Shown: in pieces, positions 45,497 to 56,432 of the stretch
Layout: each line of letters opens with the position of its first letter
Position numbering within the stretch: the first letter of the stretch is position 1
DNA from: Notospermus geniculatus
Lineage: Eukaryota; Nemertea; Pilidiophora; Heteronemertea; Lineidae
Assembly: GCA_002633025.1 (NCBI GenBank)
Contig: NMRB01000078.1
Span: forward strand, 471,550-535,549
Direction: 5' to 3'
Length of the DNA: 64,000 bases
Program-made: the position numbers and the translations under genes
Notes under the pieces: generated by a model
What the model was told of the DNA's origin: nothing
Database searches by the model: none
Seen by the model: only the letters and a program-made list of their open reading frames with translations

Positions 45497-45980
45497 TACG
45501 ACCCCTTTATGCTCGCTACCCCTGATGTGCGAAAATACGGTATATGACGTGCCAGAGGTTTCCATCAGTGGCCTATTTCCTGAAAACAGGAACATCTGAA
45601 AGAGGAGTTTCATGTCACAGCATTGGACAGGATTCTCATTTTATTAGTACATTACAATTAAAAGTTCTTCTAATTAATACCGTGATCTGAATATCATATC
45701 ATTGCTCGGCCAATAACTATGGAAACAATAGCAAAACACAATGTTCTTTCCCTGTGGGCGTTTTTCTGTGAAAATTCATCCGGAACACCATTTAGTAAAC
45801 AACTCTCAGTCATGTCAGTGGTATAAAGAGGGGCCTACACACGATCCAATTTTTCATCCAATTTTCTGAATATGCTCAATAAAGGCCTACATGCGGGTTT
45901 ATACATTAAAGCCACAATAGGCTCGGAATCTGAATTTCCCAAAAATTAGAAGAAAAATTGGATCGTGTGTATAGGCCTTA

Positions 45981-46130
45981 TGCCTAGTTTATACTTCGAC
46001 GCAAGACCATCGGCGTCCGACGCGCGATCAAAATCTGGACGCCGACCTAATGAAGTAGGCTTATGTCGGCGTACAGATTTTGATCGTGCGTCGGACGCCG
46101 ATGGTCTTGCGTCGAAGTATAAGCTAGGCT
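45981..46130. mobile_element. 150-bp hairpin MITE, haplotype B only, TTA TSD
   Basis: The arms GCCTAGTTTATACTTCGACG and CGTCGAAGTATAAGCTAGGC are flanked by TTA on both sides (45978-45980, 46131-46133). Haplotype A has a single TTA at about 26262. A 3-bp TWA target fits PIF/Harbinger-type elements. Confidence 0.8.
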
Positions 46131-46356
46131 TTAATCGGAAACATTCCTAGCTTGAATGACCTTACCTAACCAGTCAGTAGCCCGTAAAGCTTATACCCTA
46201 CCAGTGATGTAATCATATAGGCCTGTCCTTTTATTGCGATAAAAGGCGACTTGTCGTCAAATCAGAAGAGGCATACCAAACCCTCTGACAGGGCCTAGTG
46301 TATGGGCTTGGATCTTTCGGACAGTTCTTCGACAACACCCGCTCAGAGGAAGAAGC

Positions 46357-49300
46357 ATGAATCTCTTGATCTACTTGGCGGCCTTCCTGGGCTTCTTCTC
46401 GCTGAGTTTGGCAGGTAAGAGACCAACAGATATCAGTTTGTATCGGTAGAAGTCCTTCTGGTTCCTTGTGACACTTTGGTCTAAGGATGACGTGTCCTTT
46501 ATTTCGTCCACGACGGTAGGCCTAAACTTGGTATACTTTCTCACAAATTCACAGCCACTTCTTCAGTAATTCTTGCAAAGGTGACGCGGGGACAGAGCGA
46601 GGTGCATGCGTTTCCGTTGAAATCGGCAGTTAACACCAAATTACCGGTTATTCGCAGCGAGTTTTGGGTGATATTTCCTTATCTGATGGGGTGAAGTAGG
46701 CCCGAAAGAAAGGAGTGTCGTTTGGCAGAATCTTTGTTTCAATGCTTTAATTGTCTTTTACAAGCTTTCTGTAATTTCATGTTCCATATGACAGAAAGTG
46801 AGTCACGTACGACATTTCTAAAATCACCCATGAGAGGCAGGTAATATTCGCAGAAATATAAACTGTGTCAAATAGGCCCCTTTCGAAAGTCGGCCATTTC
46901 GGCGCCGAGGGACAAAACAAATGGGAAAATGCATTAAGTTTTGCCAGAAATTGCAGAAGTAACTGTCAGAAACGCTTGAAATTTGGCAGAAATGTGGTGA
47001 TTGCCAAACCATTGAGAACTGTGAGAAAAAAATTGGGTGCCATTTTTTGAGAAATTGGTGATTTTCTACACCTGAAATTGGTGATTTTCTACACCTGAAC
47101 AATAGGTGGATTAACAGACACTTTAAACCGTCTATTGTTCAGTTGAAGAAAAATGCCGGAATCTTCAAAAATCGATCGATGACACACAATTTTTTTTCAC
47201 ATGTTTCTCAATGAATTGGCTCTCAAAATGGGAAAAAATTCTATCCCAATTTGAGAAATTGGAAAATTCGCCCCAAAGTCCAACATTTCCCACTTTTTAT
47301 TTTCCGGTTTTATTTCTTACTCCCTTGTTAACTGTACATACATGTATTGTGTATTGTGCAGTTAGTAGGCCTAGTGGTTATTTTCCCCCTCTGGTATACC
47401 ATGTTGGTCAAGGGGTTCACGACTTGCAGTTAAACCAATAGGCTACCTAAAATAACTTGGCCAGACCTTCCCAGTATTTCCTTAAAACGACGTGGCGGAT
47501 GGTTGTTGGTCGTTTGAATGCTTGCCACGCTCTGTGCGCATGATATGACGTAATGTGATGAAAAATCAGGGGAAATAACTCGTTTTTTTTAAACCACCAC
47601 TGTACGTACCCTGGCGCAACCAGCTCAGGGGCTTTCAGTGCGAACTGCACTACATGTATACTACGCTATAGGCCTATACATGTACCTCGCTGGACTTGTT
47701 GTAGGCCTACGAGGATGTCATTAAGCCAGACAAAGTTTTTTGCCCAGGGTAGGATATGTTTCGTAGATCATCAGACATTCTTTTGACCATGAAGAATTAT
47801 GGCCCAGGTACTGCCTGATTTGGGTCCGAATCATGGTTGCACACCGTAACCACCTCGGAGTTCTCTTTACCATACAAACAAACGTCTGCTTTATTTATCC
47901 ACTAGGCCTAGAACTTTGACCAACTGCACATACACTGTAAATGTGTAATCAATGAAGGAGAACGGTCAGCCATTTTAAGTCAAATGCAATCTTGAATTCC
48001 CAGGCCTTGGGCGATCATCACTGGCAAGAATATTCCACGGACCGCTGTCCAGCGCACTGGCGTCAACAGCCGGTTGTGCTCGGTGGCGGTCACTTGCGAT
48101 ATCGCCTGGTGTGCTGCTGGCTTCACGAAAGCGTTCTCCGTCGCCTTCCAGAGAAAGTGACCTTCCCGAGTGGTAGTGACTATGACACTGTCGACGAAGG
48201 TACCCTGGGGTCGACTCTCAAAAATCTCGTTGATCCGAAAAACACGGGAACTCCCTTGTTCAATGCTGCTAAAATCGACCCTTCCCAGGAATTCATGAAG
48301 AGGCTGAGTTTGAACATCTTCATCAAAGACTTCAAGTCAAAGTCGTCTAACTACTTCCGAGCTCATCCAACCTTCATTAAATGCTTACAGAAGGTGTTTT
48401 CAGATCTGGCCGGTCAGAATTTCAAGGTAAACTTCTTCCTTGTTTTAATAATATTAAATAACAAAAGCATTTATTAGCGCCACTTCAAACTTAATTGTCA
48501 GTATAGCGCTTTACATAAAGTGGAAACCTAAAGCAATTGATAAGTTAAAACATTGTAATAAACTTTTTTTAACCAGTCCTAGATATTTTTAAGTTGTTAT
48601 CCCATCTACTGCTTCCCCAACCAGTAGCAGTTGTCGCTATGCCATTTTTCGCAACTTCTCCTCTCCCCCATTCGTCTGTTCCCATCTCAAAATCTCGTGG
48701 CCCATGTCTCTTTTAGCTTGTCTTGGCTAGCGGTTTCAAGACCTTGTCAGAGGCGTCAGGCAGTGAACAGGATCTGTATGCCCGAGCTGGAACCGGCGCC
48801 ACGGTGAAGTACAGCCAGGATAACCCCGGGGATGTCCTACTCATTGCCAAGTCTGCCCTCGATCATTGCCCCACAATTTTCAATGTAAGTACTTCTTAAT
48901 ATGACAACATACTTTTGATAGCTTGAAGTGCCAAGAAACTTCCTGGTTCGATGAAAAATTGCACAGTAAGCATGTCATATAATAATCAAGGAGAGCAGGG
49001 ACATTCCGTCACATTCCTACAGAAGTATAGCGATTAAAGTCAGTCTAACCAAAAGATCAGGGCTACCCCATAGTCCTATGCTTCATCTGAGAAGCAATAT
49101 GGTTGAAACGGCGATGTCGCTCCGGTTCTCTTTCACGAGTGGCCAAGTGGCGGGGTTCTCCTGAAGGCCTAGATGTCAGTCACCCATACCAAAACCACAC
49201 ACGATGTCAGAGCTACAGTGGCCATATTGGAGATCGAGTACGAGTCCATGCTCCAAAGATCATCTTCGGTCGCAATCCTTATCAGTGTTTCCTTGCTTCA

Positions 49301-52300
49301 GGCCATCCAGCGTGATCTTGGAGTCGTCCTCATGCCCGATAAGGTCCACATCCAAATGCGAGGACCGGATGACCTACAGCCCTACTACGCCTCTGACCGT
49401 GGCAGCATGTCGACGTCGGCTTTCCGGGCCTGGTGTGCCCGCAAGATTGATGAGGGTCTCCGTAAGTTATGGCAAGCCAAAGCGGAATAAATGTCAGAAC
49501 TTTAATTATCACATCATCACTCAATATAATAGGGTGTCAGAATTTGAAAATACCCCGCCAGCAAATCATAATGTCACCAGGATTTGTTATATTATCATCA
49601 GAACTTTTCATATTGTCACCAGCACTTGTTATAATATCATCAGAACTTTCATAATGTCATCAGCACTTGTTATAATATCATCAGAACTTTCATAATGGCA
49701 TCAGCACTTGTTATAATATCATCAGAACTTTCATAATGCCACCAGCACTTGTAATAATATCGTCAGAACTTTCATAATGTCATCAGCACTTATTATATTA
49801 TCATCAGAACTTTCATAATGTCACCAGGACTTGTAACGATATCGTCAGAACTGGTCAAAACCAAGTGCGCTCAGAAACTAACCAGAACCCGAGAAACCGA
49901 ACAGCACTCTCACAAACCGATCAGCACTTGCGCGCGGGACCAATCAGAAAAACGTGACCAACACATTTTGATGACGTCACTACTCGCCGCTTGAACTGGT
50001 ATTAAAGGAGCACGGTATTGGTCATTTGACTGCCGACGTAGAGGGAGCCACCTTGTGACAGTAAGACGAACTACAAAAATGTGACCAATAAGCGTGTCAA
50101 TCAATTCTCAAATGGAAGATTCCCGCTCATTTCTGACGGCAACAAGGCCGCTGCGACGGCAACGAGCGCATCAAAACGACCAGTCTTGTGACAAATCCAC
50201 AAAATTAATTAGTACACAATTCGACCCTACTCTATTGGCAGGGTCTCAATAGAATTCTGCAAGGCGTAAGTCGGGCGTATGCAGGGCCGTATTTAGCATT
50301 TTGGTCGGGGGGGGGCAGAAAACCTTTTTTGTCGTTTTTTGCCCAAAATGCGCATGAAAATCACGTTTTTTGGTTCCTCAGGGCCCTAGCCCCCCCTAAA
50401 TACGGTCCTGCTATGCGTTTTACGCCCTGACTTCTGCTCAGCAACCCCCCCCCCACTAACTACGGCCCTGGTGTGCGTTTCACGCCCTGACTTCTGCTCA
50501 GCCCCCCCCCCCCCCCGCTAACGACGGCCCTGGTATGCGTTTCACGGCCTGACTTCTGCTCGGCAAAAGGGCGGGAGGAATAAGAGAAAATCTACTTCAT
50601 TTTCAGGGGCCTATGGGACATGACGAAGTGAACTGAAAAGTCGGATTTTACAAGCGATTCATGTCAAGTCAACATGGTCAAACCATGCATGTCATTCATG
50701 CTGCAGGACCACCTCACGCTGCAGTCCCAGTTGAAGTGGCGCTCGAGTGACGTCATCAAAATGTGTTGGTCACGTTTTTCTGATTGGTCCCGCGCGCAAG
50801 TGCTGATCGGTTTGTGAGAGTGCTGGTTAGTTTCTGAGCGCACTTGGTTTTGACCAGTTCTGACGATATCGTTACAAGTCCTGGTGACATTATGAAAGTT
50901 CTGATGATAATATAATAAGTGCTGATGACATTATGAAAGTTCTGACGATATTATTACAAGTCCTGGTGACATTATGAAAGTTCTGATGATAATATAACAA
51001 GTGCTGATGACATTATGAAAGTTCTGATGATATTATAACAAGTGCTGATGACATTATGAAAGTTCTGATGATATTATAACAAGTCCTGGTGACATTATGA
51101 AAAGTTCTGATGATAATATAACAAATCCTGGTGACATTATGATTTGCTGGCGGGGTATTTTCAAATTCTGACACCCTATTATAAGAGTGCTGATGTGATA
51201 ATTAAAGTTCTGACATTTATTCCGCTTTGGCTTGCCATAGTAAGTGGCCACAGTTATTGTCCGAACAGAGATGACATGACGACGACCATCTCGTTAAACT
51301 GGTCAAGCGACACAGCAGGCAACCGTTTGTATCATCATTCAGGCGGACCCAAGTTCAGTGGTTTTGTTTGAGGAAGTCCTGATCGAGGATACCCTCACAA
51401 GTTTTGTACCACCGTCTTCCATCTCGCACCTCTTAAAACCAGAATACAGTTTTTGAATCATGGCTGATGTTTCATTCGTACCCGTACATGTACTAGTTCT
51501 ACTTCCAGAGCCCAGCACCCCCGATTGCAGCAGCTTCACTGGTCTCAAGAGCGGTGAGGTCTACCCAACAGGCGCCGCCTCCCCAGCAGAAGTGGTTGGT
51601 TCCCTCGACATTGCAATCACCAGGGACATGACAACCGACTTCAAGAGGTACCATTCCATCATTTGAGTTGAAGTTACTGGAGTGGGCGAGGCGCTTCATA
51701 AGATGCGTTCGGAGTCAACATGTCGATTGATAGCCTCGATTACCAGCTTAAAACAAATGTCTTCTTTTTCAGACTGGTACAGTTCCCTGGTAACGTGATC
51801 GTATTTCAAGACGAGGAGTCGTCCAGCTCGTGGTGTGGATCGCCCGGCAATCCGTGTCGTTCCTGCTCTAATGGTATCTACGGCAGTTCCCTCAAAGCCA
51901 GGTGAGATAGGCATTCGTTGTTCTCATGGAGAGTCGCCCAGGCTGCTTCGAATCGCTGAGTTCCCTTCGTTTGCACCAAACTTTCCATGATATTGATGCA
52001 CTATTGATGCACTTTTGTGACGTGATATTAAAAAGACGATTATCGTGCGTCATTTGGGCCTCCTGGTTTTAACCCACCAAACCATTTTGTTTCCAGGTGC
52101 GCTGACCGGGTTATGGCACCCAGGATGTTCTTCGTCCTCAACAAACTCCAAAAGCTAGTCAGGGACAACATGTCTGGTAAGAAAGTCAAGATCACAGAGG
52201 CTTGGGATGAACCCCATTCTGGCGCTACGAACGGAGACCATGCGGCTGGTTCGCTCCACTTCGATGGTAGACAAGCCGAGGCGAAACTGACCAGCAGTGG

Positions 52301-55300
52301 CTCCCTGACTGACTTGACCAAGTACGCCATCTGTGCTGGTATGGACTACGTCAAGCACAACGGAGCAAGTAAGTCCATCATGTCGCTTGCCGTTACAAAA
52401 TGTTATCACAAAACCCTTCTCGGAACATTTCCAACCCTTCTCGGAACATTTCCAACAGTTCAACTGAGAATGAAGCCGAGCTGTGTCTTCTAACACTGCC
52501 TTCTGAGGAATTAGTCTTTGCGTCTTCGTGGTTCTCATCAAACGTCAGTGATCTTGGTCCTCCCGTTCAAGACATTGCTCTATAGGCTCATCAACCCCGT
52601 AGTTGGACAGCCTTTCTTGTTTTCAGCCGTCACTTTCGCCGTCCGCGCCCAATCGACAACAGAAGAAAAGAAAGTCGCATTCCCGAATGTAGAGTTATTG
52701 GAAGTAACGCCACCTACCGCCAGGGAATCTTACTACAAGTTGCCTTCAACGTACACAGCCCTTGAGATAGCCGACATGCCTTTGTTTGACGCGGATGGCC
52801 AGGTAGTTACTGAATTCTGTCCCAACTATCGCTCTCTATTTCGTTCAAACAAGCTGCCTGCTTCGAAATGCGAAGCGTTAGTTAACCGGTTGGTTGTTTT
52901 TCTAGGATGCTGTCCACCTTACCGACTCCACCACCATCAGCATGTTCAGATCCGATGACCCCGACTTCCGCTATTTCCGCCTCAACCCCCTTATCCCACA
53001 ATGCTTCGAAGCGATCCACTACCAAGAGAACAAAGGAAGTGAGTATTGGGGAAAGGTGGGGTCACTCTCGACGCCTTTGACGAACGCCCTCTGTCTGAAT
53101 AGAGGTAAAGAGTTCTTAAGTGAGATTCTAGTCCAACACTCTCAAATTGTTATTTGCAGAAGCTAGTGTCGGCATCAAAGTCGTCCGCGGGTACATCACA
53201 GACCGGGAGCAACTGGTCTTGTTCGATCCTCTCTTCGACAAGCGTTACAACACTCACATTCTCGGCCAAGCCATGCAGATCGCTTACAAAGTCAACGCCA
53301 ATGATACAAAATACACCACCCATCGTCTTGCCAACGTGGCTGTGGACTACTGCGCTTCGTCGTTCCACCAGGCAGGCCAACAGATGGGCATCGGAATCTA
53401 CGAAGGAAGCGTTTACATTGACTTGAGGGATAAATTTGAGGTTTGGGTGGACAAGACGGAGCGCCTTCCTACTGGAATATCCATAGAGGAGTACGAAGAT
53501 TCACTGGCCGAGAGATTCGTGCTGGCTGTTGGTAAGACGTTTCGAGTGCTCCTACCAATACGTATATCTTTGTCTTTGAGGCCAAAGAACCTCTTGATTG
53601 ACCCCTTGTTGCAGCAATGGTTGGCCTATGTAATGTACCCCCAGTTATATGGCACAGCCTGACCTGCTGGCCGTGGAGGATTTCGTTTATGGCCTAGTGG
53701 TTGGCGCGTCGGCCTTTGAGCTGGAAGTTGAGCAACGTTGAGCACAGTTAGTACTTGGATGTGTGGCCGACGCGTACGATACAGCCTACTGCCTGACGGA
53801 TTCGAAGGGTATTGGCAACGGAGAGCCTGGCAGTTAGCATAGGATGACATCTCGTCACAGCGGCAACTCTTACCGCATTTGTTCCATTCCCCTTTCAGAG
53901 AATCGTCTGATCAGCCCCGACGACTACGATCTCGCCTGCTCCACAACCGTCCCCCCAGAAGTACAGAGTGACAACTTCGAACACAAATTCACCGCAGCCG
54001 AGAAGGAACTCCGCAAGCGTCGTCGCCGTAGGAAGCGTTCAGCGGATGATGAGTGTGTCCCAGCATCGGATACGGCGTTCTGTACTTCAACAGCGAGTCA
54101 TAGACAAGCCGAGGTAGGTGGACGAGGCTGTATACCGCAGAGGTTGATGATGCGAAAGTTAGGCGTTGGCGGTCTGTCGAGTGGCCTGGAGGCCTTGCAC
54201 TTCCACGTATAGTGGCTAGCGAGGAAGTGGATGGAGTGCTTGCCGAGGTAGAAGATACCCAATTCAGGTCTTGCCCAGGGGGCGTCTTGGCGCGAAGGGG
54301 GGATGCCGTAGTGAACAATAAGAGAAGTACCTCTGGGTGGGACGTTCGTCAATCGAAATTGGAGACCTTCTCTGTGTGACGTACATCCCCGTCGATATCT
54401 GTTTGGTCCCTTTTCGTTTAGGTCGCCCTACTCTGGAAGGAGATCACCCGCAAACACTTGTACCGTAATCCCGTGGAGGTAAAGGCAGCTCTCGATGGAT
54501 GTTTCGGTGTGTGCGGGACCTGTCTCGAGGGTAAGCAGATTCCGTCTGTTTTCGTCAGTCAGACATCCAGGACGCGACACCCTGGTGTTCTATCATAGGG
54601 GTGGTGTGTTGAATGTCTTTTGTGTTTCCGAGTCGTTGGTGAACTTGCTCAACATTGATTTCTTGTCAACAATAGCCCTCACTGAAGGGTTCATTTAGTA
54701 AAGATTTCGTACACGGTGTTATCGACTACGGTGCCTTCCAATGTCTTACTCGAATGGTGAAACCAAGAAAAAGAAGGAAGTCGGACCTCAAAGAAGCCAC
54801 CTTGTGAATCACAATCGGTCACTCGTATTTCTGTGCCATAGCGAGGAAGATTTGTATGGTTGCTCGCCTACGTTTTTTTCGTTCCAGCCACATAACTGTA
54901 GGTCTTTTTTTAAATGTTTTGTATCGTCCCGTTTCCAAGGTGACATTTGGGATAACAAGGTAAAGAACTGTAATAACCTATTCCACTGGGTTCCCTTCGG
55001 CACACTCAACCAACAGGCCGATCAGACCAACTTCTTTGCCCGTGACAACCTCGACACCAAGGCTTATTCTTGTGATAGGGGAGAACACTGTCTGGAGAAA
55101 TCGCCACTCTTCTCTCTCTTTGGTAAGTGAGTCGCTTTTCCAATTGGTTCGTTGTTGTGAAGGCCTATCCATGCTACGACGGCTTAGTCATTTTCCGCAT
55201 TTTATTTATATTAAGTAATCCCTGGCGGTGATATCGTTTTTGTCTGAAAACTTTTTCACCTTCAGCCCCCACCATCGAGCGTCTTTACCGCCCGGACCCT

Positions 55301-56375
55301 GCCAAAAGTTTGAAGGAAGAGTTGTATAGTGTCGCCGACAACCCAACCCCTGCCCTGGACCTCATCCAGCAGATTTACACCCTGAGCGCAGCTGGCAGGG
55401 TCAAGGTCTGGGTGAAGGACGAGACCGAGCTGACCTCCATGAAGAATGCACTCAAGGTCAGTGTTCCTCGTATTGTACCGCAGTTCATGGAACGGCCCAA
55501 CCCGACAGCATTGCCGACTACTCAGCAACAGAAACTGGACACCGGCCTCTGTGACAAACTGCGATTTTGGTGCAAAAACATGGGCCGACCTCATTCTCGT
55601 CTTTTGAGCAACGGATTTTTGACCAATCAGTGATCGTGTTTTCTGAATTCCTTTCCAGGTGCTGATGATCTACGCCAAGAACGTGACCAACATTCAGTTC
55701 TACGTCACCCAGGACATCAGTCTCGACTCGGCCAACTCGGTCATCGAGAACTTGGTCAACGATTGGACCACAACAACCTGCCCCAAATGGTCAAGACAGT
55801 ATGTGACTCCTTTTGAAGTGACAGATCAGCTGCCTCCAGGTATGTAATGTCATATCACCATGTACATTACCAAATCGGTAGATTTACTGGTTTGGTGCGT
55901 AGACGACGTTAAAAGACAGCTTAGAAGGTAGTCCATGAGTAGGCCAAGGCGACTCGGCTTTCCTTTTGAAGCTTATGAGGGAGGCCTACATGAATAGCCA
56001 GAATTGATGACAGGGATGCAAGTGTTCCGTCATCTTTATTGACCAGCACAGCGCAAGTTTCGCCGCACCGAGATACCAGCTGTTCTGCGCTGTTCGGAAC
56101 GAGGGCGCAACTGCATTTCACATACACCAACATTCTTTGGCCAATACTGTAATTTTGCGATGGTTGTGATACAATAGACTGATTTCATCGCTGTTTTAAG
56201 CCGTTCTGTGGCACAACCATCATTATGAGGACGATATGCATCAACTTAATCGCTCTTTCTTTCCCCTCGTTTAGGAATCTCGAAGAGAGATGCGAGATAC
56301 GATCTCCGCAATGAGATGGTGAGGAAGGCGAGGAACTGGGAGATGGACTGGATCGAACACCACTTCCACTACTAG
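46357..56375 (+). CDS. Hh-like 2: secreted protein with hedgehog-like module and furin-type site (complete, haplotype B)
   Basis: Sixteen exons with GT-AG introns give 953 aa: 46357-46414, 48152-48426, 48717-48884, 49302-49461, 51509-51647, 51773-51901, 52097-52368, 52627-52802, 52906-53038, 53160-53531, 53899-54113, 54422-54530, 54940-55122, 55266-55456, 55659-55839 and 56275-56375. Phases agree throughout. A signal peptide (MNLLIYLAAFLGFFSLSLA) starts the protein. Residues about 310-410 align with the hedgehog signalling domain: RCADRV, then EAWDE, SLHFDGRQAEA (H364; Asp of H-x6-D replaced by E371) and YAICAGMDYV. The last zinc His, in the position of AHIHCSV, is absent (TVTFAV). Exons 2-4 and 9-10 look like diverged repeats of the same fold. 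A basic stretch ending at R674 (KRRRRRKRS) predicts furin cleavage into chains of about 655 and 279 residues. No Hint domain or GPI signal is seen. Its single extra feature relative to Hh-like 1 is a fused exon 7. A novel extracellular ligand is a guess. Confidence 0.82.
46865..47215. other. Haplotype-B-specific sequence in Hh-like 2 intron 1
   Basis: About 350 bp with no counterpart at the matching point of haplotype A, where a hairpin arm stands instead. It contains a tandem duplication of TGAAATTGGTGATTTTCTAC and no coding signal. Confidence 0.4.
49468..51239. mobile_element. 1.77-kb foldback transposon with subterminal tandem repeats, TSD GTAAGT
   Basis: The terminal inverted repeat TATGGCAAGCCAAAGCGGAA and roughly 500 bp after it recur inverted at the right end. 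Each arm carries about eight copies of a roughly 48-bp tandem unit (AGCACTTGTTATAATATCAT, CAGAACTTTCATAATGTC). Flanking 6-bp direct repeats GTAAGT lie at 49462-49467 and 51240-51245. The left GTAAGT is the exon 4 splice donor of Hh-like 2. No transposase is encoded. The middle holds a nested element (50282-50410). Partial copies are at 31068-31297 (allele) and 63257-64000. Confidence 0.88.
50282..50410. mobile_element. Nested CAGGG...CCCTG-type MITE inside the foldback element
   Basis: CAGGGCCGTATTTAGC at the left and CTAAATACGGTCCTG at the right, with GTATG and CTATG as imperfect target duplications. Similar termini occur at 11058-11326 and 38532-38626. Confidence 0.65.
53689..53774 (+). repeat. 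5S-rRNA-like SINE, allele of 32201-32284
   Basis: Same family and position in intron 10 of Hh-like 2. Confidence 0.65.
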
Positions 56376-56426
56376 AGAAGAATGCTTCTGCTGATAACCA
56401 GTCATTTAAAGAACTATAACCAGCCC

Positions 56427-56432
56427 AATAAA
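56427..56432 (+). terminator. AATAAA poly(A) signal of Hh-like 2
   Basis: Canonical hexamer about 52 nt after the stop codon. Confidence 0.55.

Larger units (their letters stand above)
44676..46356. other. Intergenic region between receptor 2 and Hh-like 2, haplotype B
   Basis: Allelic to 24526-26486. It contains the E-box palindrome (44914-44970), the contig join at 45496, a hairpin (about 45830-45979) and a B-specific insertion (45981-46130). No coding exon is supported. Confidence 0.6.

Noticed and set aside
49500-49850. CRISPR-like array
   Set aside because: The roughly 48-bp units are plain tandem repeats without unique spacers, they belong to a foldback transposon arm, and the genome is eukaryotic.
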